From: Chara braunii
Lineage: Eukaryota > Streptophyta > Charophyceae > Charales > Characeae
Assembly (NCBI GenBank): GCA_003427395.1
Contig: BFEA01000245.1
Location: 1,636,269 to 1,683,572, forward strand
Length of the DNA: 47,304 nucleotides
Direction of reading: 5' to 3'
The notes beneath the pieces are model-generated. The model ran no database searches and had not been told where the DNA came from. It saw nothing but the letters and a program-made list of their open reading frames with translations. Both the position numbers and the translations under genes were made by a program. Below, in pieces: positions 40,240 through 47,304 of the stretch; the first letter of the stretch is position 1, and every line of letters begins with the position of its first letter.

Positions 40240-41645
40240 TAGACGGCTTGCTGTTTCTTGAGAAGGCAGGGAATAAAAAATTGTGTGTTCCCAATAGTGA
40301 GTCTTTGCGTAGTTTATTTTCAGGGGAATGTCATGATGCAACTGGTCATTTTGGTTATAAAAAGACTTCAACTAATTTAATGTAGAAGTTCTGGTGGCCC
40401 ACTATGATGCAAGATGCAAAAAGGTACATTGAAACCTGCCAGGTTTGCCAAAGGGACAAACTTAGGACTCAGGCTCCGCTTGGGTTCATCAAACCCTTGC
40501 CGATTCCTGAAGGTCCTGGTCAAAGTGTGTCCATGGATTTCATGGATACCCTTGTGACCAGCAGGTCTGAAAAAAGACACATCTTCGTAATAGTGGGTCG
40601 CTTTTCTAAGTATGCAAGACTTACCGCTATGCCAGAAACTGTTAAATTGGACACTGTCATCAAACTGTTTCTGGATAACTGGGTCAGGGATTTTGGACTA
40701 CCTACGCCGATAGTAAGTGACAAGGATGTAAGGTTTACCAACGAACTGTGGCAAACGACAGTTGAGCAGATGGGTACCAAGCTCCAAATGACGTCAGGGC
40801 ATCACCCTGAGTCAAATGGCCAGACAGAACAGATGAACCGGGTAGTACAGCACCTGCGTCAACATTATATTAAGCCAAGTCAGGATGACTGGGACGAGAA
40901 GTTACCTCTCATCGCCANCCTGTACCACAATGNTGTGCACAGTGCTANTGGTATGACTCCCAACCAANTGCAACNTNGTTNGAANCCCAGAAGTGCACTT
41001 GACTTTCTGCTACCAGAAAGGCAACCCACTGCAGCACCTGGCAACATAGAGTTTGTTGTCAAGTATGAACAAATGTTGCAGCACGCCATTGAACATATTA
41101 GGAAGTATCAGGATGATATGATCGCATCTGAGAATAAACATAGACGACCATCTAACTTTCAGGTAGGTGATAGAGTCTGGGTAAAGTCATCTGAACTAGG
41201 TCAGGAGATAGGGCTTTCACAAAAACTGATGCCACAGTACTTTGGGCCCTGGGAGATCTTAGACATTGTAGGGGATCAACCGGATGGGCCTTCATACGTG
41301 ATTCATATTCCTCCACACTTGCGTACTTACCCTGTTTTCCATGCATCCAAGCTGGCACCTTTCGCTGCCACATATCAGTTTTCCTCCAGGAGATCGATGC
41401 TGATCCCAACCATGGATTGCGAAGTGGACATAGACCAGATCGTGGAGCATTGTTTGATGCCAGTTCCTCGACTACTGGGCAAAGGCCGCCCTCCTAAGTC
41501 AAAAATGCAATACTGGGTCCGATTCAGACATCATCTGGACCCCAACGAAGATCGGTGGTTCACCAGAGAAGAACTCATGAGAATTGCACCTCAAGTCACT
41601 GCAGGCTATGAAAGAGATCTTAAAGGGAAGATGCCTGCAGAATAG
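40240..41645 (+). pseudogene. pol: Integrase, longest frame of the lineage (copy 2)
   Basis: 40404-41645 is open for 413 codons. The HH half of the zinc domain lies upstream (HDATGHF near 40330) behind TAG 40381-40383, which copy 1 shares. In the open frame: CQVC at residues 12-15, catalytic Asp45 (SMDFMDTL), Asp106 (VSDKD) and Glu142 (QTEQMN), an exact D-x35-E spacing. GPY/F-like FGPWEIL and VFHASKLAPF follow, then a chromo-like YWVRF...EDRWFTREEL end. The catalytic core looks intact apart from eight Ns (40918-40985) that duplicate those of copy 1. It inserts element DNA into chromatin when functional. Confidence 0.87.
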
Positions 41646-41673
41646 AAAACTTCTCAGAGGACTATCGAAGTAC

Positions 41674-41685
41674 AGGAAGAGGGAA
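41674..41685 (+). promoter_or_regulatory. Polypurine tract (copy 2)
   Basis: AGGAAGAGGGAA, identical to copy 1, directly before the 3' LTR. Confidence 0.77.
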
Positions 41686-42657
41686 TGCGAGAATATGGGT
41701 CCTCGGCAGGCCTAAGGGGCCCCCTGCATCATATGTGCTCGCCCTAAGTGAAGGCGGGCCTAACAAATGAGGAAAGGCCCTTGGCTGTCAATTTCGCATT
41801 TGGGGTCCAGGCAGTTTCGTCGCGCCAGTTGGTTGAAGGGAAACACAGGCCGAGCAACGTGGAAATTCCCAGGCCTTCTAGGCCTTTCCGAAAGCAGTCT
41901 CATACACAGACAGTTGGGAGGCCCAACGGAATGAAGCCAAGTAGTTGCACCAGAGGCGCAACATCCTGGGGCCTACCGGAAGCTTCTGGGCCCAGGCCAG
42001 GCTGCCGAACGAGGCAGGCCCTTTCCATATAGGAAAAAGTTTGCTGCCTGGCCAGTCATTCTGGCACTCGCATACTGGCGGTAGCACTGCTGGAGCATAA
42101 GCTCGTGGGCTGCTGCTAGCGTTGGGCGGTGAGGTGCAGGCACGTGCGGTCGTGCAAGGAGCAGGGCGCTGCTGAGGGCAGCGCCATAGCCTAGCCTTCA
42201 TAACTGGCAGGGCATGGATGTACAGTGAGGTGCAGGGGTGGTCTTCGGGTGTACAACAAAGGGAGACGTGGGAGAGAGTTAAGGGGGAGAGAGAAGGATG
42301 ATGATGATGATGATGTGAGGGCACATACCTGATATTGGCGATGGTTCTGTATGGGCGACATCTTCAAGTACTTCCGGTGCTGCTGACGTCAACAGTTGCA
42401 TTGTCAATCAGTAGGCTAGTAGTAGCTATGTAGGGAGTAGGTTGGGCGCCGAGCGCCAAGTAGGGAGATAGAGACTGGATACATATGTTGGTGGTGGCGA
42501 GAGCAAGCTCTTATTGACATTGACTTTCAGTGCTATGATTCTCCATTGGTGTTATATTGGTGCAATGCTGCTTCCTGAACACTTTGTTACGATTTGACTT
42601 TTAATGTGATTGTGCAATCTGAATATTATCATCTCACTTCTGTTCATTTTCCTTGCA
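41686..42657 (+). repeat. 3' LTR (copy 2)
   Basis: 972 bp, TGCGAGAATATGGG to CCTTGCA. It lacks about 25 bp (after CTTTCCGAAAGCA) present in the 5' LTR. Confidence 0.87.
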
Positions 42658-42782
42658 CATATTTTTTCTTCATTTATTTATTTATTTATTATAATTATTA
42701 GTTTTTATGTACACATACGTTCGATTTTGGATTCGTACGCGTATGCTGCAATACGTACGTGTACACACTGCGTACGTGTACG
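42658..42782. other. Flank shared by copies 1 and 2
   Basis: ATTTATT-rich start, then CGTACG-containing sequence, homologous to 7057-7181 next to copy 1. Confidence 0.7.
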
Positions 42783-43032
42783 GCGTGCTACCCAAATTTT
42801 TATTATTAGTATTTTATTTTTATTTCTAGTTTGGTAAGGAATGTGGATGTAATGCTCTGGAAAATCTTGTTTAGTTTATTGTTCTTCATAACATATATTT
42901 TTTTCAGATTTTTTTTATTTTTTTTTTCGGTTCCGTTTTCGGCCTAAACGACCGGACTTATCCCCACGGGGTCCCATACGTTCGGGCGTTTGAGTTCGGG
43001 CGTTCGGCCCGCCCTGAACGCCAGGAACCCTG
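42783..43032 (+). mobile_element. M-family right-end fragment (copy of M1)
   Basis: Same truncated fragment as 7187-7459, ending GGAACCCTG before (TG/TA)n. Confidence 0.65.
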
Positions 43033-43059
43033 TGTGTGTATATATATATATATAGTTTC

Positions 43060-43810
43060 TGAGGTCACCAGCCCATACGTACGGAGGTTTCGAGGCAGAC
43101 GTCCGTACGTACGAGCGTGCGGGGTCCCGTAGGGGGTCCGAACCCGACGGCATTCGGCCCCCGCCAAAAATTATTTCGGGGTCTAAAAGTAATTAGTTTT
43201 TTCTGAATTTTTTTTTTGGGAGTTTACTATGACGTGAGGTACATGCCTGTAAAGTTTCAAGTCATTTGGCTAAGCGAAATATGAATTAAGAATCGCGAAA
43301 GATGGCGGTGTCAAAACGTGCTCGCCCACGTATTTTTTCACTTTTTACTATTTGTTTTCACTTTAGTTCTGGGTCTAGATAATTTTATTCTTTTTTGAAA
43401 CTTCTTTAGTGGGTTTTGTGTTATGTGAAGTAAATATCTATAAATTTTCAGGTCATTTAGCTATGCCAAAAACAAATGAAAAATCGTCAAAGATTGCGGT
43501 GTCGAAAATATGTGTGCGTTTTAATTCTTTTTTTATGTTTATTTATTTTTATTATTAGTATTTCTTTTTTGTATTTTATTTTTATTTCAAATTTGGTAAC
43601 GAATTCGGATCTAATGCTCAGGTAAATATTGTTTAATTTATTTTTCTCCACAACCTATCTTTCTTTCAGATTTTGTTGATGACTTTTTGTTTTTCGTCTC
43701 TTTTTTTTTTTGTCCGCGTTCGGCCCGAACGACCGAACTCATCCCCAAGGGGTCCCATACGTTCAGGCGTTTGGGTTCAGGCATTCGGCCCGTCCCGAAT
43801 GTCGGTTACC

Positions 43811-43813
<3 letters not shown>
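43060..43813 (+). mobile_element. M-family hAT MITE, full length (M14)
   Basis: Left end degraded (TGAGGTCACCAGCCC), right end GTCGGTTACCCTG followed by a long (TA)n. It corresponds to M2 but keeps the right tip, so M2 lost it after the segmental duplication. Confidence 0.77.

Positions 43814-43847
<34 letters not shown>
43814..43847. repeat. (TA)n microsatellite
   Basis: Pure TA repeat between two M elements in opposite orientation. Confidence 0.92.
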
Positions 43848-43850
<3 letters not shown>

Positions 43851-45569
43851 GGTTGCCGGCGTTCGAGACGGGCCGAGCGCCCGAACCCGAACGCCCGAAC
43901 GTTTGGGACCCCCTCTCGACGCGTTTAGATGTTCGACCCAACGCGAAACCAAAAAAAAAAAAAAAAAAAAAAAACAAAAACCTGAAAAACATGTGAAACA
44001 AATATGTGTTATACAGAAAGATAAACTAAACAACCTTTGCCTCAACGTTACATCCAAATTCCTTACCAGATTTGAAATAAAAATGAAATACTAAAAATAG
44101 ATAATAATAAAGAAAATAAAAGAAAAAAACTAGAATGAAATTATTGAGTGGGCAAGCACATTTTTGACAAATGTAGTTACCTGCACCGGATTAATCAGAA
44201 CACTACGATCAGAACACTACGATCAGAACACTACGATTCGAAGTGAGAAACAATCAGTAGTTACCTGCACCGGATTGATCAGAACACTACGATTCGTAGT
44301 GAGATTTCGGGCAGGGTGCTATCACTGAAGCGGGAACTAAGAATCAGGGATTTTCCCATGACTTTTTTCGGTAATGTTCTGCGGAGATTTGCCTTTACGA
44401 GGGACAAGATTCAGAAATGTACCTTGGAATTGTTGGAGTGAATAACACAATGGATTGACTATAGATTAGCTTGCTCATCCTTGTTCTTGATGATAGAGGA
44501 AGAATGTGGCATGTGTCTTAGTTTACGTAATTGAGGTTAGAGAGGGTCACTGAGCTTGAAATTTGTGGCATAATCAAACAGGGTTGTTACTTGATGTGGT
44601 ATGATATTGAGTAACGTAATCAGGAGTGCGGTTCCGCCAGGCAGTGCTGCACTACTGAAGGAATACAACCGACAGTATTGATCTATCGGACAGTGTCGTG
44701 GTCCCGAAGGAATTTCTTCTGTCCCCAGTAACTTACAGCCCGGTTCCACCAAGTTGATTTTTTCGAGCAGACGGACTTAGCTCGGACTCAGCGGGACCGG
44801 TATTGGCCCCTAGGCTATTAGACATACTGGATTCGCGATTAGTGATGTTTTTTGTTCCTATAAGTATGTTTAGTGCGAATTAGTTAGGCCTCTTACGGTG
44901 CTGTCACTATCCGATGATGCTAATCTCGGTTAGTGAATGCGATGGTGAAAGGAGGAATGTGAAACGAATGGCGGACCATTGGGTTGTGGAATGTACTGAG
45001 TGGACCCGTAACGTTGCTACGATTTGTACTTGACGTACTTGTCACTCTTTGTCCATTTGACTTGAGTTGGCGTACTCTGTTGTGAGTTGCATTCATACTA
45101 TACTAAACTATACGTTTTTTACACCATCATCTTTAATGATTTTTTATTTTTTGGGGGTTGTGACGAAGGCCATAAAAATTTATATATGTATATCTTACAA
45201 ATAGAGAATATACAAATAAAGTTTGGAAAAATAATAAATTTTTTCATACTTCGAAATAAAGGAAAAATAAAAAGTGAAAAGTGAGAAAAAACAAATTAGT
45301 GAGAGGGCAAGCAAGTTTTGACACCACCATCCTGCCTATTTTTCATTGTTTTTTTGCTATACAAAATGGCTTCAAAATTAAGAGGGAGGTACTTTACATC
45401 ACAAAGTACTCACAGAAAAAGTTTCAAAAAAACATAATAAAAATTTGGTATCAAACTATGTTTTTGTGGGATCCGAACCCCTTCAGGTTCAGGCCCTGTA
45501 CGGGGACCCGAACGCCCAACATCCGGGGGTCAGCTTAGGGGCCTCCGTACGTTCGGCCTGGCAACTCTG
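43848..45569 (-). mobile_element. M-family hAT MITE split by a 945-bp insert (M15)
   Basis: CAGGGTTGCCGGCG start (right end inverted), internal block cut at GCACATTTTTGACA (44169), resuming at TTTTTTACACCATCATC (45115) and ending GGCAACTCTG at (TA)n. Confidence 0.72.
44170..45114. mobile_element. 945-bp insertion of unknown class in M15
   Basis: Its boundaries follow from the interrupted M15. Flanks TTTTTGACA (44161-44169) and TTTTTTACA (45115-45123) match at 8 of 9 bases, a candidate 9-bp target duplication. Near the left end, GTAGTTACCTGCACCGG recurs about 83 bp apart (44174 and 44257) and ATCAGAACACTACGAT is repeated several times. No open frame over about 70 codons. Nine-bp duplications occur with Mutator-like elements, but a clear terminal inverted repeat is not visible. 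Confidence 0.5.

Positions 45570-45609
<40 letters not shown>
45570..45609. repeat. (TA)n microsatellite
   Basis: Separates M15 and M16. Confidence 0.9.
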
Positions 45610-46369
45610 CAGGGTCACCAGCCCATACGTCCGGAGGTCCCCGGGCCCACCTCCGTACGTACAGGCGTTCGGGGTCCGAACTCGACGGCGTTCAGCCCCC
45701 GCAAAAACTTATTTCTGGGCCTAAAAATAAATGATTTTCTCTGAATTGTTTTTTGTGCATTCTCATGGACGAGAGGTCCCTGCTTATAAAGTTTCAAGTC
45801 ATTTGGCGCAGCCAAATAGGAATTAAAAATCACCAAAGATGGCGGTGTCAAAACATGCTCGCCCATGTATTTTTTTTATTTTTATTTTTTGTTTTCACTT
45901 TAGTTCGGGGTCTTAACAATTTTATTATTTTTTAAAACTTTTTACATGGGTTTTGTATTATGTGCAGTACACATCTGTAAATTTTCAGGGCATTTAGTTA
46001 TGCCAAAAAAAAATAAAAAATCGCCAAAGATGGAGGTATCAAAAACATGCTCGTGCACTCACTAAATTTAATTCTCTTTTTATTTTTATTTATTTTTATT
46101 TATTTTTATAAATTTTATTATTAGTATTTGTTTTTCGTATTTTATTTTTATTTCATATTTGGTAAGGAATTCGGATGTAATGCTCAGGCAAATCTTCTTT
46201 AATTTATGTTTCTCCATAATATTTTTTTTTCATATTTTTTGAATGATTTTTTTTTTTTTTTTTTTTTGATCCGCGTTCGGGCGAACGACCGAGCGCATTC
46301 CCAAGGGGTCCCATACGTTCGGGCGTTCGGGTTCGGGCATTCGGCCCATCCCGAACGCCGGTTACCCTG
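45610..46369 (+). mobile_element. M-family hAT MITE, full length (M16)
   Basis: 760 bp, CAGGGTCACCAGCCC to CGCCGGTTACCCTG, (TA)-type sequence on both sides. Both internal blocks (ATGGCGGTGTC near 45840; ATGGAGGTATC near 46030), poly-T near 46250. A good reference copy. Confidence 0.82.
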
Positions 46370-46377
46370 TATATATA

Positions 46378-46467
46378 TGACGAATCAGTTTGTCACAGCC
46401 CCTCGTTTATTGTCCTCTTCTCTCTCTCTGCCTACGGTTTTACCGCACAGTTCTGTTTGTAACGATA
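46378..46467 (+). repeat. Hammerhead-element 3' fragment (E10)
   Basis: Starts GACGAATCAGTTTGTCACAG (the GAAACAG part is damaged), then CT spacer, hairpin variant and GTAACGATA before (TA)n. The catalytic core is absent. Confidence 0.68.
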
Positions 46468-46480
46468 TATATATATATAT

Positions 46481-47239
46481 AGGGTTGCCAGGACGAACGT
46501 ACGGAGGCCCCTAAGCTGACCTCCGAACGTTCGGGCGTTCGGGTCCCCGTACGGGGCCCGAACTCGAAGGGGTTCGGAACCCGCAAAAAAATATTTTGGT
46601 ACCTAAAAATTATTTTTTTTTTCTGATTTTGTTTTTGTAAATGCTCTGTTATGTAAGCTACCTGTCTTTTAATTTTGAAGTTATTCTGTGCAGCCTAACA
46701 ATAATGAAAAATCGGCAAAGAGGGTGGTGTCAAAACTTGCTTTCCCACTTACTAATTTGTTTTTTTTCTCTTTTCACTTTTTGTTTTCCCTTTATTTCGG
46801 GCCTGGAAAAACTTATTATTTTTTCAAACCTTATTTGTAGGTTCTCTATTATGTAAGATGCATATGTATAAAATTGAATGGCATTTGACAAAGCCAAAAA
46901 AAAAAAAAAAAAAACGCTGAAGATGGCGGTGTCAAAAACTTGCTCGCCCACGCCATAATTTGATTCTCGTTTTATTTTTTCTTATTTTTATTAATATTAT
47001 TTATTTTTTGTATTTGATTTTTATTTCAAATCTGGTAAGGAATTTGGATGTACTGCTGCGGCAAATATTGTTTAGTTTACTCTTCTGCATGACATAGTTT
47101 GTTTGCATAACTTTTGGAAACTTTATTTTTTATTTTTTTTTATTTTTTTTTTGGCTCCGCGTTCGGCCGAACGTCCGAACGCGTCGAGAGGGGGTCCCAA
47201 ACGTTCGGGCGTTCGGGTTCGGGCGTTCGGCCCGTCCCC

Positions 47240-47241
<2 letters not shown>
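46481..47241 (+). mobile_element. M-family hAT MITE, nearly full length (M17)
   Basis: 761 bp from AGGGTTGCCAGG after (TA)n to GGCCCGTCCCCTG. About 13 bp of the right tip (the CGAACGCCGGTTA part) are missing. Confidence 0.77.

Positions 47242-47304
<63 letters not shown>
47242..47304. repeat. (TA)n microsatellite at window end
   Basis: TACATATATA passing into a pure TA run that continues beyond the window; probably where the contig becomes unassemblable. Confidence 0.9.

Larger units (their letters stand above)
34184..42657 (+). mobile_element. Ty3/gypsy LTR retrotransposon, copy 2 (both LTRs)
   Basis: 8.47 kb with 5' LTR, primer site, leader, gag, frameshift signal, pol, polypurine tract and 3' LTR. 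ACATA stands just before the 5' LTR (34179-34183) and again at the 3' border (42657-42661, its first A overlapping the LTR's last base), a candidate 5-bp target duplication typical of Ty3 integrases. It appears inserted in M12. Coding parts carry stops, a frameshift in gag and a 270-bp deletion spanning the RT/RNase H boundary. Confidence 0.9.

Noticed and set aside
40404-41645. Functional integrase gene
   Set aside because: The 413-codon frame lacks the HH half of the zinc domain because of an upstream stop, includes eight undetermined bases and belongs to an element with dead protease, RT and RNase H.
43687-44094. Open frames with IYIYIY or KKKK runs in M elements
   Set aside because: Translations of (TA)n and poly-A within non-coding MITEs; such frames recur in every M copy without a conserved product.
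44170-45114. Host gene fragment inside M15
   Set aside because: No open frame beyond about 70 codons and no splice-bounded conserved segment; better seen as an insertion of unknown class.

Overview
The window is nuclear DNA from a eukaryote, most likely a streptophyte (land plant or charophyte alga). The evidence is a spliced Ulp1-type protease exon, Ty3/gypsy LTR retrotransposons primed by plant-type initiator tRNA-Met, hAT-type MITEs, and type III hammerhead ribozymes of the kind known from plant retrozymes. I cannot name the species. Chara-like charophytes fit my impression, but the sequence does not prove it. There are no bacterial operons, CRISPR arrays or rRNA genes. Almost everything after the first 0.6 kb is repeat.

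Layout. 1-0.6 kb: one exon of a Ulp1/SENP-like cysteine protease. 1.1-1.8 kb: degenerate TATGATG minisatellite. 1.87-7.06 kb: 5'-truncated Ty3/gypsy copy 1. 7.2-9.7 kb: hAT MITEs (family M), two of them fused as an inverted pair, plus a hammerhead-element fragment. 9.7-14.5 kb: AT-rich DNA without recognisable genes, carrying three Nextera junction-adapter relics. 14.5-15.2 kb: two copies of another MITE-like family. 15.63-25.40 kb: Ty3/gypsy copy 3 with both LTRs, its gag split by an 864-bp palindromic insert. 25.4-30.3 kb: a second repeat family (K), hammerhead elements, M copies, a fourth adapter and a 241-bp gap. 30.4-34.2 kb: M copies nested in one another. 34.18-42.66 kb: Ty3/gypsy copy 2 with both LTRs. 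42.7-47.3 kb: more M copies, ending in a (TA)n tract.

How the parts relate. Copies 1 and 2 share their 3' flank and several disabling mutations, so they look like a segmental duplication rather than two insertions. All three retrotransposons are dead: stops, frameshifts and lost catalytic residues in protease, RT or integrase. They do retain one conserved -1 frameshift signal at the gag-pol junction, a slippery GGGAAAY in the gag frame followed by a hairpin. The M family is a ~760-bp non-autonomous hAT-type element (terminal CAGGGTTACCGGC; one copy has a perfect 8-bp target duplication) that sits mostly in (TA)n tracts. Several of those tracts belong to the hammerhead elements, giving a nested M-in-hammerhead architecture. 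The hammerhead elements contain complete type III cores, two of them about 295 bp apart in tandem. They are the best candidate here for an undescribed self-cleaving RNA repeat.

Assembly quality is an issue. Tn5 mosaic-end junctions, a direct duplication around one of them, an N-joined 95-bp duplication, and two gypsy copies bearing the same eight Ns at the same offsets all indicate local misassembly or consensus copying between repeats.
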